A stretch of 64,000 nt of DNA, from positions 1 through 64,000 of the forward strand of contig JABMNR010000092.1 in the NCBI GenBank assembly GCA_013203465.1, written 5' to 3'. The notes under the pieces were generated by a model. The model was not told the origin of the DNA. It made no database searches and worked only from the letters and a program-made list of their open reading frames with translations. Numbering within the stretch: the stretch's first letter is position 1; every line of letters begins with the position of its first letter. Origin of the DNA: Alphaproteobacteria bacterium (GTDB taxonomy: Bacteria; Pseudomonadota; Alphaproteobacteria; Thalassobaculales; Thalassobaculaceae). This document shows, one piece after another, positions 1-8,655 of this stretch. A program made the position numbers and the translations under genes.

Positions 1-1
1 G

Positions 2-1177
2 ATCGACACCGGCAAGAAGGACAAGGACGGCAAGCCGGTCATGTCCAAGCGGATGATCCCCGGCGCGGTCGAGAAGACCGGCAGCCATGGTGTCCGTCTG
101 ACGCTGAAGACACCGGTGCTGTCGATGCCGGAAAACCTGTACAATTACCCGACCGCGATCTTGCATCGGAACTTCGAGGCCGAGGGTGGCGATCTGTCGA
201 AGAATCCGGTCGGTACCGGCCCGTACGACTTGGTCGAGTTCAACGTGGGCGAGAAGGCGACCCTCAAGAAGCGGTCCGACCCCTACTGGGGCGGCGAGGT
301 CTATCTCGATGAGATCCACTACATCGATCTCGGACAGGATGCCTCGGCGGCGATCGCCGCGATCGCCTCGGGTCAGGTTGACGGCATCTACGAGGTCGAC
401 GTCAGCCAGCTCGACGTGTTCGAGAACCTGCCGGGCGTGAAGCTCTACGAAGCGCCGACGGCGCAGACCGCCGTCGCCCGCATGCAGATCAGCCAGGCGC
501 CGTACGACAACAAAAAGGTGCGTCAGGCGGTGCAGCGCGCGATGGATCCGGCGGCGTTGGTCAAGATTGCCTATCGCGGCCGGGCCACACCGGCCGAACA
601 CCATCACGTTGCCCCGATCCATCCGGAGTACTTCCCGTTACCCAAGGTAAAGTACGATCCGGCGGCGGCGAAGAAGTTGCTGGCCGAGGCCGGTTATCCG
701 GACGGCATCACGCTGAAAATCGATTTCGGCAACACCTCCGGTCCTTGGGAGCAGGCGGCGATGCAGGCGTTCCGCGAGCAAGCGGCGCCGGCGGGCATCG
801 ACCTGCAGCTTAACCCGGTGCCCTCGGCAACCTACTGGAGCATATGGGAGACCACGCCGTTCGGTCTCACCTAGTGGACCCACCGTCCGCTCGGTGTGAT
901 GGTGCTGGCGCTTGGCTATCGTAGCGGCGTTCCGTGGAACGAGACGCATTACAACAGCCCCGAGTTCGACAAGGCCCTGGATGAGGCCTCAGCGATTCTG
1001 GACGTGAACAAGCGCAAGGCCGCAATGGAGAAGGTCGAGCAGATCATCCAGGACGACGCGGTGATCGCGCAGCCGCTGTGGCGGTCGGTGTTCTCGGTCG
1101 CCAACGAGAAGATCAAGGGCTACGTCACGCACCCGACCTTGTACCATCAGTGGCACAAGGTCTGGATCGACGCCTGA
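2..1177 (+). pseudogene. Peptide ABC transporter substrate-binding protein, 5' truncated by window edge, in-frame TAG
   Basis: This is the C-terminal two thirds of a family 5 (DppA/OppA-like) periplasmic solute-binding protein that delivers peptides or related solutes to the permeases downstream. The reading frame is open from base 2. Typical family text includes NPVGTGPY, DPYWGG and KVRQAVQRAMD. A TAG at 872-874 interrupts it between FGLT and WTHRPLG, and the same frame continues without a shift to a TGA at 1175-1177, ending in the usual YHQWHKVW region. A CAG (Gln) to TAG change would explain the lesion. Either the gene is inactivated, which would be odd with intact permease and ATPase genes downstream, or the base is a sequence error. 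Readthrough is possible but unsupported. The start codon lies outside the window. Confidence 0.88.
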
Positions 1178-1191
1178 TCTCATGATCCAAG

Positions 1192-1224
1192 CCTCGGGAC
1201 GGCGGCCTATATGCCGTCCCGAGG
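1192..1224 (+). promoter_or_regulatory. Intercistronic hairpin after the binding-protein gene
   Basis: A perfect 12-bp stem (1192-1203 CCTCGGGACGGC with 1213-1224) closes a 9-nt loop, 15 bases after the binding-protein stop. There is no T-run, so it is not a classical terminator. Such hairpins between a binding-protein gene and its permease genes are known to stabilise the upstream mRNA segment and let the binding protein be made in excess. That role is inferred here from position and structure. Confidence 0.6.
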
Positions 1225-1339
1225 TCCTACGCGGCGCCCAACACCATGATAGGCGCTGGCGCGTGACATACGCTGAACAGGGGGGCGCGGCAGATCAGCC
1301 GATAGACAGGGCTGCTACGCGCGGGAGGCGAGTGAACCA

Positions 1340-2272
1340 ATGCTGATCTTTTTCGCGAAACGGCTGGGATATCTGGTCTTCACCATGGTGGTGGTGTCGA
1401 TCCTGGTGTTCCTGGTGCTGGAACTTGATCCGGGTAGCGTCGCCCAGAAGGTTCTCGGGCCGTATTCGAACGCCGAGCAGCGCCAGATATGGATGGAAGC
1501 GAACGGGTATAACGACCCGAATGTCATTCGCTATTTCCGCTGGCTTGGCAATTTCGTAATCGGTGATTTCGGCATGTCGTCGCGCTTCAAGGTACCGGTG
1601 ATCGATATCCTCGGGCCGCGATTGGCGAGCACCGGCATCCTGGGACTTGGCGTGCTGGCGGTCATGGTGCCGTTGGCCCTGTTGCTCGGCGTGCTGGCCG
1701 GCATGAAGGAGGGCTCGGTCCAGGATCGCGTCATCTCGGTGTTCTCGATCGCCACCACATCGATCCCGGAATTCGCCTCGGGCGTGTTCCTGGTGGCGAT
1801 CTTCGTACTTGGTCTCGGGTGGCTGCCCGGGGTCAGCAACATGTCCAGTGGCTTCGACATCACCCAAATGATTCTGCCGGTTGGTGCCTTGGTGATGTAC
1901 GGCTTCGGCTATATCCAGCGCATGACCCGTGCCTCGATGGCGGAGGTGATGCAGACCCACTACATCCGCACCGCCGTCCTCAAGGGCGTGCCGAGCGGAC
2001 AGGTGATCATGAAGCACGCGTTGCGCAACGCGCTGATCGCGCCGTTCACGGTGATCATGCTGCAGATCAACTGGCTGCTCTCGGGCGTGATCGTGATCGA
2101 ATACCTGTTCGCCTACAAAGGCTTCGGATCGCTATTGCTGGAGGCGGCGCTGAACAAGGACATCTTCGTGATCGAGGCCTGCACCATGGTGGCGGTGTTC
2201 GTCGCCGTGACCACCCAAACTCTCGCGGATGTCGGGTATATGTACCTGAACCCGCGCATCCGATTCAGTTGA
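1340..2272 (+). CDS. ABC transporter permease, DppB/OppB type
   Basis: A 310-aa inner-membrane permease of the peptide/nickel ABC family, first of two permeases in the importer. It has the N-terminal LIFFAKRLGYLVF membrane segment, a periplasmic stretch (about residues 35-95), then further transmembrane helices. Around residues 200-240 is the EAA-type cytoplasmic loop (HYIRTAVLKGVPSGQVIMKH), which docks on the ATPase. The length is normal for DppB. The start is supported by GGAGG about 12 bases upstream. It lies 162 bases after the binding-protein gene, separated by the hairpin, and 13 bases before the DppC-type gene, so the set reads as one operon. The substrate cannot be read from the sequence. 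Confidence 0.93.
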   Translation: MLIFFAKRLGYLVFTMVVVSILVFLVLELDPGSVAQKVLGPYSNAEQRQIWMEANGYNDPNVIRYFRWLGNFVIGDFGMSSRFKVPVIDILGPRLASTGILGLGVLAVMVPLALLLGVLAGMKEGSVQDRVISVFSIATTSIPEFASGVFLVAIFVLGLGWLPGVSNMSSGFDITQMILPVGALVMYGFGYIQRMTRASMAEVMQTHYIRTAVLKGVPSGQVIMKHALRNALIAPFTVIMLQINWLLSGVIVIEYLFAYKGFGSLLLEAALNKDIFVIEACTMVAVFVAVTTQTLADVGYMYLNPRIRFS

Positions 2273-2285
2273 GGGAGGGCAGGTT

Positions 2286-3182
2286 ATGACAGCGACAGAT
2301 TCCTTCGCCGAACCACTTCCCGAGCGCGAAGCCGCGCTGGTCCGGTTCCTCAAGAGTTTTGCGCTGATCCGCGAGAGCGGTGTCGGCATGGTCGGCGTGG
2401 GCATCGTGGTGGGTTGGGTTCTCATCGCGATCTTCGCGTCACTGCTCGCGCCGTTCGATCCGAACGCCACGATTCTGCCATACCAGAGACCGGGTGCGGT
2501 CGATCCGGCCACGGGCATGACGTTCTGGTTTGGCACCGATCAGATTGGAAGGGATATTCTCTCCCGCATCATCTGGGGTGGTCAGCGGGTGCTGATCTAC
2601 GGTCCGATCGCCACCATCTGCGCGTATGCGGTCGGCATTCTCATGGGATTGGCGGCCGGCTATTTCCGTGGCTGGTGGGACAGCATCCTGTCGCGGGTCG
2701 CCGACATCATTCTGTCGTTCCCGATCTTCGTGCTGTACGTGATCGTGATCTCGACCTTCGGCGCCTCGGGCTTGAACATCGTACTGGCGATTGTCTTCGC
2801 CTCGGCGCCGGGGATCATGCGTATCGTGCGTGGCCTGACGCTCGATCTGCGCAACCGCGACTATGTGGCGGCGGCGCAGACCCGGGGTGAAAGTCCATTG
2901 CGTATCATGTTCGTCGAGATTCTGCCGAACGCCCGAGGGCCGTTGATCGTCGATGCCTGCCTGCGGCTTGGCTATGTGACGATCACCATCGGTACCCTCG
3001 GTTTCCTGGGACTTGGCCTACCACCGCCCGATCCGGACTGGGGCGGTATGGTGAACGAGGGCCGCGCCATGGCGCTGGCCTTCCCGCACATGACGGTGAT
3101 TCCGTGTCTCGCGATCTCCTCGCTGGTTCTCGGCCTCAATCTGATGGCCGATGGCTTGCGTGAGATTTCGATCCGCGACTGA
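2286..3182 (+). CDS. ABC transporter permease, DppC/OppC type
   Basis: A 298-aa second permease of the same importer. It begins with a cytoplasmic N-terminal tail and one transmembrane helix (about residues 38-58), then the conserved FWFGTDQIGRDILSRIIWGG motif typical of DppC proteins. The EAA loop near residues 195-220 reads YVAAAQTRGESPLRIMFVEI. The C-terminal LGLGLPPPDPDWGGMV motif is also characteristic of the family. It starts 13 bases after the DppB-type stop with AGGGAGGGCAGG just upstream, which indicates translational coupling. The ATPase gene follows after 24 bases. Confidence 0.94.
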   Translation: MTATDSFAEPLPEREAALVRFLKSFALIRESGVGMVGVGIVVGWVLIAIFASLLAPFDPNATILPYQRPGAVDPATGMTFWFGTDQIGRDILSRIIWGGQRVLIYGPIATICAYAVGILMGLAAGYFRGWWDSILSRVADIILSFPIFVLYVIVISTFGASGLNIVLAIVFASAPGIMRIVRGLTLDLRNRDYVAAAQTRGESPLRIMFVEILPNARGPLIVDACLRLGYVTITIGTLGFLGLGLPPPDPDWGGMVNEGRAMALAFPHMTVIPCLAISSLVLGLNLMADGLREISIRD

Positions 3183-3206
3183 CGGACCGCGACGGAGGAG
3201 ACCGCG

Positions 3207-5339
3207 ATGACAGCAGAAACCCGCATGCCGGTTCTCGAAATCGAGAACCTGTGCATCTCCTACTACACCCGGGCCGGCGAGATTCCGGCGGTGGTAGACT
3301 ACAACCTGACGATCTACGAGGGTGAGAGCGTCGGCATCGTCGGCGAGTCCGGTTGCGGCAAGTCCACTGTCGCCATGGCGATCATGCGCTACATGGGCTC
3401 GAACGGCGGCATCGTCGGCGGCTCGATCAAGTTCAAGGGCCGCGACATCACGCATATGTCGGACGAGGAACTCCGGCAGATGCGAGGCTCCGAGATCGCC
3501 ATGATCTATCAGGAGCCGATGGCCGCCTTGAACCCCTCACTGACGATCGGCGCGCAGCTTATGGAAGTGCCGATCATCCATGAGGGGGTGTCCGAGAAGG
3601 AAGCCTACGAGCGCTCGCGCGACATGCTGTCCGACGTCAAGCTGCCCGATGCCGACCGGGTCATGGCGGCCTATCCGCACCAGATCTCGGGCGGTCAGCA
3701 GCAACGGGTGGTGATCGCCATGGCGCTGTTGTCCAAGCCGGCGCTGCTGCTGCTTGACGAGCCGACGACGGCGCTCGACGTGACGGTGGAAGCCGGCATC
3801 ATCGAGCTGATCGCCGAGATCGCATCCCGGTTCGGCACCGCGCAGATCTTCATTAGCCACAATCTGGGGCTGGTGCGCGAGACCTGTGACCGGATCTGCG
3901 TGATGTATTCCGGCGAGGCGGTCGAGACCGGCACGATCGACGACGTCTTCAATCGGATGCGCCACCCTTATACCCGTGGATTGTTCGGCGCGATCCCGCT
4001 GCCGAGCGCCAACAAGAACGACCGACCCCTGGTCGCCATCCCCGGTCAGCTGCCGCTGCCGCACGAGCGGCCCGACGGATGCAATTTCGGCCCCCGCTGC
4101 GAGTACTTCGATGCCGGGCGCTGCGGTTCGGGGACGATCGCGATGCGCGCCGTGCCGGATTCACCGAACCCGCACGAAACCCGGTGCGCGCGCTTTGAGC
4201 AGATCGACTGGGACAAACGGCCAAACCTCGGCAAGGTGAACGAACCGATCGAGCTCGGCGATACCGTGCTGAAGATCGACAACATGCGGAAGTATTACGA
4301 GCTGCATGATCATTCGATCAAGGCGATGCTGAGCGGTAAGGGCACACGCTACGTCAAGGCGAACGAAACCTTGTCCTTCGAGGCCCGCAAGGCCGAGATC
4401 GTCGCCATCGTCGGTGAGTCAGGCTGCGGTAAATCGACCTTCGCCAAGGTTCTGATGGGCTTGGAGACCGCCACCGAAGGCAAGATCATCTTCAACAACC
4501 ACGAGATTCAGGACACCGAGGTTCAGCTACGCCCGCGCGAGCAGGTGTCGTCGCTACAGATGGTGTTCCAGAACCCGAACGACACGCTGAACCCGTCGAT
4601 GACGGTCGGCAGCCAGATCAGCCGCGTGATCCGCAAGTTCGGCGTCGAATCCGATCCCGACAAAGTGCACGACCGGGTCATGCGGTTGCTCGACCTCGTC
4701 AAGCTGCCGCGCGACTTCTACTATCGGCGGCCGCGCCAACTCTCGGGCGGCCAGAAGCAGCGCGTGGGCGTGGCCCGCGCGTTCGCCGGGCACCCGTCCA
4801 TGGTGATCGCCGACGAGCCGCTGTCGGCGCTTGATGTGTCGGTGCAGGCGGCGGTGACCGAGCTGCTGATGGACATTCAGCGCGATTACGGCACCACGCT
4901 TCTGTTCATCAGCCATGATCTCTCCGTTGTGCGCTACCTGGCCGACCGCGTCGTGGTGATGTATCTCGGCCAGATCATGGAGCAGGGTACGACGGAAGAG
5001 ATCTTCGCGCCGCCATACCATCCCTATACCGAGGCGTTGCTGTCGGCGGTGCCGATTGCCGACACCACGGTGGGTAAGCGCAAGATTGTGCTGGAGGGGA
5101 ATTTACCCTCGGTGGTGAACCCGCCGATCGGCTGTCCGTTCCACACCCGGTGCCCGCGCAAAATCGGCAAGATTTGCGAGGACGAGCGGCCACCGGTTTT
5201 GTCCGATGGCGACGGACACAAGATCGCCTGTCACATTGCCCTCGACGAGTTGCGGAAGATCGAGCCGGTGTTCTTCACCGTGAAGCCGCCACCGCCCTCG
5301 GACGGTGAGGGGGCTACCACTGCGGTTGGTGCGGAGTGA
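3207..5339 (+). CDS. Fused dipeptide/oligopeptide ABC transporter ATPase (DppD-DppF type)
   Basis: A 710-aa cytoplasmic protein with two complete ABC ATPase domains in tandem, where many bacteria use two separate genes. The first Walker A GESGCGKST is at residues 46-54, with signature ISGGQQQR near 160 followed by LLLLDEPTTALD. The second Walker A is near 403, with signature LSGGQKQR near 511 and MVIADEPLSALD after it. Each half ends with the oligopeptide/dipeptide transporter C-terminal extension containing spaced cysteines (CNFGPRCEYFDAGRC; CPFHTRCPRKIGKIC). It powers the two permeases upstream and closes the operon. A GGAGGAG lies just upstream of the ATG. No lesion is visible, which contrasts with the broken binding-protein gene. 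Confidence 0.95.
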   Translation: MTAETRMPVLEIENLCISYYTRAGEIPAVVDYNLTIYEGESVGIVGESGCGKSTVAMAIMRYMGSNGGIVGGSIKFKGRDITHMSDEELRQMRGSEIAMIYQEPMAALNPSLTIGAQLMEVPIIHEGVSEKEAYERSRDMLSDVKLPDADRVMAAYPHQISGGQQQRVVIAMALLSKPALLLLDEPTTALDVTVEAGIIELIAEIASRFGTAQIFISHNLGLVRETCDRICVMYSGEAVETGTIDDVFNRMRHPYTRGLFGAIPLPSANKNDRPLVAIPGQLPLPHERPDGCNFGPRCEYFDAGRCGSGTIAMRAVPDSPNPHETRCARFEQIDWDKRPNLGKVNEPIELGDTVLKIDNMRKYYELHDHSIKAMLSGKGTRYVKANETLSFEARKAEIVAIVGESGCGKSTFAKVLMGLETATEGKIIFNNHEIQDTEVQLRPREQVSSLQMVFQNPNDTLNPSMTVGSQISRVIRKFGVESDPDKVHDRVMRLLDLVKLPRDFYYRRPRQLSGGQKQRVGVARAFAGHPSMVIADEPLSALDVSVQAAVTELLMDIQRDYGTTLLFISHDLSVVRYLADRVVVMYLGQIMEQGTTEEIFAPPYHPYTEALLSAVPIADTTVGKRKIVLEGNLPSVVNPPIGCPFHTRCPRKIGKICEDERPPVLSDGDGHKIACHIALDELRKIEPVFFTVKPPPPSDGEGATTAVGAE

Positions 5340-5456
5340 ATACTCGCGTCGATAGAGAGAACGGATCAGGAACGCGACACTTGGTTGTCTTCATGAAGTA
5401 TTAACCTTTTGGTGCTACGGTCTCGCTATCGGATGAGTTGAACGACGGAGTGTCGG

Positions 5457-5726
5457 ATGGCAATTGCGGATGTGAGCGGAGCAGCCAACCTCGCTACCTT
5501 GGGGTTGCGCGGCGCCAACCAGCAGGTCGAGGCGTTGGGTGCCGGGGTTTCTCAATTGTTGGGCGCCGCCCAGGAAGTCAGCGCCAACACGCCGACCCGG
5601 GTCGGCGGCGCGGCGGCTACTGAGAGCAGGTCCGGCGGAACGAACACGGAGGGCGGAACCGAGGATAGTTCCCTCGCAAGCCCGACCGATGCCTCGCGAG
5701 GTCAGAACCTGGATATCCTCGCCTGA
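5457..5726 (+). CDS. Small Ala/Gly/Ser-rich protein of unknown function
   Basis: An 89-aa protein I do not recognise with certainty. The N-terminal 45 residues (from MAIADVSGAANLATLG) look helical and Ala/Gly-rich. The middle is low-complexity and rich in Gly, Thr, Ser and Glu, and the end is the sharp RGQNLDILA. Short helical N-termini with conserved C-terminal tags recall YjfB-like putative motility proteins, but the similarity is weak and I give it only as a lead. It appears to be its own transcription unit: 117 bases separate it from the ABC operon, a TTAACC box lies at 5401-5406, and a perfect terminator follows the stop. No signal peptide or transmembrane helix is seen. Confidence 0.6.
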   Translation: MAIADVSGAANLATLGLRGANQQVEALGAGVSQLLGAAQEVSANTPTRVGGAAATESRSGGTNTEGGTEDSSLASPTDASRGQNLDILA

Positions 5727-5747
5727 GGGTCGAAAAACGGAACAGCG

Positions 5748-5781
5748 AAAAAGGCGCGCCGCGGAAGCGGCGCGCCTTTTT
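5748..5781. terminator. Bidirectional rho-independent terminator
   Basis: A perfect 10-bp stem GGCGCGCCGC (5753-5762) with a GGAA tetraloop and its complement (5767-5776) is flanked by A5 on the left and T5 on the right. It can terminate the small gene on the + strand and also transcripts of the regulator gene that arrive on the - strand. Confidence 0.92.
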
Positions 5782-5843
5782 CTATTTCGTATCAGAAACT
5801 TGGCTCAGACAGGCGCGTGGGCCCGTCCAAGTCAAACAAGCGA

Positions 5844-6317
5844 TCAGGTGGCCTCGGGCAGCGCCGTTGCCACCGATTTCACCATTTCAGTGATCCGCTT
5901 GCGCAGCGCCGGGGTCTTGATCGAGTAGTAGGCGCGTACAAGCTCAAGGGTCTCACGACGTGCCATCGGATCCGACGGACTTTCCTCATAGTCATCGCGT
6001 GGCCCGCCAGCTTTCATGCGACGCGGCGAGTGGGCCATGGTGTCGTCCGACATGTCGTCGAAGAAGAAGCTCACCGGCACATCAACAATCTGCGCGATGT
6101 CCCAAAGACGCGAGGCACTGATCCGGTTGCTGCCGCGTTCGTACTTCTGCACCTGCTGGAACGTGATGTTGAGCGCTTCGCCTAACTGTTCCTGACTCAT
6201 ACCCAACAGCGTGCGACGCAGACGGACCCGGCGGCCGACATGGACGTCGATCGGATTGTTATTGGTGATCTGATAGTTCGGATCGTCAGGACGCCTCTTC
6301 GCTTTTGTCTGCGCCAT
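5844..6317 (-). CDS. XRE-family regulator of the PraR/PhrR type
   Basis: A 157-aa DNA-binding protein. The core, about residues 22-85, holds a Cro/C1-type helix-turn-helix (NPIDVHVGRRVRLRRTLLGM, then SQEQLGEALNITFQQVQKYE, then RISASRLWDIAQ) followed by VPVSFFF. This text matches the alphaproteobacterial PraR/PhrR group, which in rhizobia and Azorhizobium represses biofilm, R-body or stress genes. The C-terminal ALRKRITEMVKSVA helix is also usual. An AGGAAAA Shine-Dalgarno sequence precedes the ATG by about 7 bases. It stands alone, followed by the shared terminator. Target genes cannot be read here. The small protein next to it is not a Reb homologue, so an R-body link is not supported. Confidence 0.88.
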   Translation of the reverse strand: MAQTKAKRRPDDPNYQITNNNPIDVHVGRRVRLRRTLLGMSQEQLGEALNITFQQVQKYERGSNRISASRLWDIAQIVDVPVSFFFDDMSDDTMAHSPRRMKAGGPRDDYEESPSDPMARRETLELVRAYYSIKTPALRKRITEMVKSVATALPEAT

Positions 6318-6639
6318 TGATTTTTTCCTTTTGCTGCCTGACGTCCAGCATGCCGATGGGCTTCGAACGTCAACACGTACAACTTTAGTCGATACCGTGT
6401 GTATGGGAAAGACGCCTTGGGTATCTATCTGAACACGATATCAGACCGGTTTCATGCTTTACACGACACACGGCCAAGGAGGTTCCTCGGGATGCGTGTG
6501 TTCCTCCGACATTAACGTCGGAAAGGTTTCCATATCGTTAGCTTTTTATAGATTGCATTTTATTTGTACAACATTCTTCGTAGAATGCGGCCGAAGAACG
6601 CGAGGTGAATGAACCCAACCGTGTTGCGGAGAAGACAGC
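6318..6639. other. Intergenic region with a palindrome and a possible seven-codon ORF
   Basis: About 320 bases between the regulator start and the desaturase stop. It should hold the regulator promoter on the - strand, but I see no convincing -35/-10 pair. On the + strand AAGGAGG (6476-6482) stands 9 bases before ATG CGT GTG TTC CTC CGA CAT TAA (6492-6515). The palindrome TCCGAC-N6-GTCGGA occupies 6505-6522. The right third is AT-rich. No gene of ordinary size is present. Confidence 0.4.
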
Positions 6640-7665
6640 TTAGTCACGGCCACCTGTACCAGGATGACGCGGCGAATCCTTGGCGCGCAACAGAAACCGC
6701 CCGACAATCTCCGCGTACCCGGTAAAGCGGTAGTCGCCGTTGCGCATAAGAATGCCGGCCCGGTTGGACCAGTAGATTTTTTCGAGCGCGTACCAGGGCA
6801 GGCCAGGGCGCTCATGGTGCAGAGCGTGCAGATTATTACCGAGATACAGCCAGGCGAACGGGCCGCGCGATTCCACGATCACACTGCGGGCCGCCGGCTC
6901 GGCGACCGGCCGGTGTTCGGCAAAGGACCGCAGCAGGATCAAGGCGGTCGCCGGCCATACCACGGCCAGGACATACACCAGCGCCGGAATGCCGCACACC
7001 GCCTGAATCCAAACGAGCACCAGCGCGGCCTGCGCCAAATGGCGGAGCAATCCCAGCAGGCGCTCCTGGTCACCGGCAAAGGCGGCGGCGCTCTCGGTCC
7101 ACAGACACCGTACCGCCAGCCACGGTGGGCCCAGCACCAGACGCCCAAGCAAGGACTGCATCGCCCAACGGAAGGCCCGCTCAAGGGGACCCATGCTGGT
7201 CCAGGCAACGGGTGTGACGTAGAAGCTTTCCGGATCGTCCAGTGGGTCGGTCAACCGGTCGTCAATGTGGTGGCGCAGATGGGCATCGCGGTACAGCGTG
7301 AACGGCAACCAGAGCGTCAAGGGCGGGCCGGCGATCAGCCGGTTGAGCGTCCGTGAGGTGGTGGGGTGGCCGTGAATGACTTCGTGCTGCAACGAGGTAT
7401 GCCAGGCGGCACACCATGCGGCCAGCGGCGCCCAGAGCCATAGCGGCGCACCGGCACCAGCGGCCAGGGTCGACAGGATCCAGGCACCATAGATGCCGCC
7501 GGCGAGCACCAGGGTCGGCCATTCGACACGGAACAAGGCTCGAGGTTGATCAACACGCGCGGTGGGAAAAGAAGGGCCGAGCGGTGGGTCGATCGTGCCA
7601 AGTCGTGATGGGCCATAGTCGACCGAACGCCCGGCCTCCAGGGAGGTGCGGTCATGTCGGTTCAT
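6640..7665 (-). CDS. Membrane fatty acid desaturase family protein
   Basis: A di-iron integral-membrane desaturase/hydroxylase of about 341 aa. Three histidine boxes are visible: HEVIHGHP, then DAHLRHH about 35 residues later, and the C-terminal NNLHALHHERPG. Hydrophobic stretches lie before the first box and between the second and third. It introduces a double bond or hydroxyl into an acyl chain or other lipid (family knowledge; the substrate is unknown). I chose the internal Met (MNRHDRTSL) because the 12 residues upstream look non-family. The gene is divergent from the XRE gene at 7775. A second, distinct desaturase lies at 10169-11044, and the genes between may belong to the same lipid-related neighbourhood. 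Confidence 0.88.
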   Translation of the reverse strand: MNRHDRTSLEAGRSVDYGPSRLGTIDPPLGPSFPTARVDQPRALFRVEWPTLVLAGGIYGAWILSTLAAGAGAPLWLWAPLAAWCAAWHTSLQHEVIHGHPTTSRTLNRLIAGPPLTLWLPFTLYRDAHLRHHIDDRLTDPLDDPESFYVTPVAWTSMGPLERAFRWAMQSLLGRLVLGPPWLAVRCLWTESAAAFAGDQERLLGLLRHLAQAALVLVWIQAVCGIPALVYVLAVVWPATALILLRSFAEHRPVAEPAARSVIVESRGPFAWLYLGNNLHALHHERPGLPWYALEKIYWSNRAGILMRNGDYRFTGYAEIVGRFLLRAKDSPRHPGTGGRD

Positions 7666-7723
7666 GCGCCGCACGATAGTCGCACCACGTTGTTTTGGCA
7701 ACGCGCGTATGCTAAACTAATAT

Positions 7724-7735
7724 TCACTATGGTGA
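7724..7735. promoter_or_regulatory. Possible operator in divergent region
   Basis: The dyad TCAC-TATG-GTGA lies in the AT-rich 109-base gap between the divergent desaturase and XRE-regulator starts. On the - strand it sits inside a plausible promoter (TTGTTT, 17 bases, TATTAG) for the desaturase. An XRE repressor encoded next door could bind here; this is inference only. Confidence 0.3.
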
Positions 7736-7774
7736 TAAAAAACAACAATAGTTTATAAAGCAGAGCAAAACGTT

Positions 7775-8655
7775 ATGACTGGAACCCTACAGTCCCTGGA
7801 CAAGCGCGATACGGCCCGGTTGTTTCGTGAGAGGCTGGAAAGCGCGATGGATCGCGCCGGAATGACGCGGGCGGTATTGGCCCGTCGGGTCGGGGTCGAT
7901 CGCTCCACCCGTCGCAAATCCTATCGACCGAGACGGTGCGCCTGCCCCGCGCCGACACGGCCGCCGCCATGGCGGTGGCGTTGCAGGTCAGTCTTGATTG
8001 GCTCATGGGATTGACCGGTGACGAACAGCAAGGCGCCGATATCCTGGAGCACGCGCCAGAGATCAGCCCTCGGTCGCGGTCGCCGGAGGACGAAAACCTG
8101 CGGCGCTGGTACCTGGAGGCCTCGGGTTACAAGATCCGCTATATCCCGTCCGATCTGCCCGACCCGGTGAAAATCGACGAGATCGTTGCCTTCGAATACC
8201 GTGAGGACGAGGCACAACGTACCGATCAGGCGATCCGCCGCACCCGTGATCGCCTGGATTACGCCCGCCAACCGGAAACCGATGTGGAGATTGTCAGCTC
8301 GGTCCAAGGTCTACGCGAATTCGCGTATGGTCATGGAATCTGGGAGCAGCTCCCCGTGGATATCCGTCGCCGCCAGTTGGCGCACATCGCTGACCTGGTG
8401 GACGAGCTTTACCCCAGCCTGCGTTGGTTCCTGTATGACGCATCGGTGGTCTATGCGGCTCCCACGACGATCTTCGGGCCGAAACGCGCCGCTCTCTATG
8501 TCGGCAATATGTACTTTGTGTTCACCACGACCGAGCATATCCGCGTCCTGACCCGCCGGTTCGACGATCTCATTCGTCTGGCGGTGGTGCAGGCGCACGA
8601 GATTCCGTCTTTTGCGCGGGACCTGATCGCCACCCTCGATCGGAGCATCCGATGA
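7775..8655 (+). pseudogene. XRE-type helix-turn-helix regulator, frameshifted in the HTH
   Basis: Two overlapping frames together encode one regulator of about 293 aa. The first frame starts at 7775 and gives the helix-turn-helix up to GVDRST; the second frame continues with SQILSTETVRLPRAD, AVALQVSLDWLMGL and a long C-terminal domain. The join falls at about 7908-7912, where one base appears missing: homologous HTHs read GVDRSTxSQLLS. The C-terminal part (8000-8655) has no stop and normal coding character, so the loss is recent or is a sequencing error. The C-terminal domain contains YEASG-like and RFDDLIRLAVVQAHEIP text that I cannot assign. Its stop overlaps the next ATG by 4 bases (ATGA), so the pair is translationally coupled. 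Confidence 0.82.

Noticed and set aside
869-877. Stop-codon readthrough or a recoded amber (pyrrolysine-like) residue
   Set aside because: A single TAG in one binding-protein gene, with no tRNA or insertion machinery in view, is better explained by mutation or sequence error.
5457-6317. R-body (Reb) system with its PraR regulator
   Set aside because: The regulator resembles PraR, but the small neighbour has no Reb-like sequence, and no other reb gene is present.
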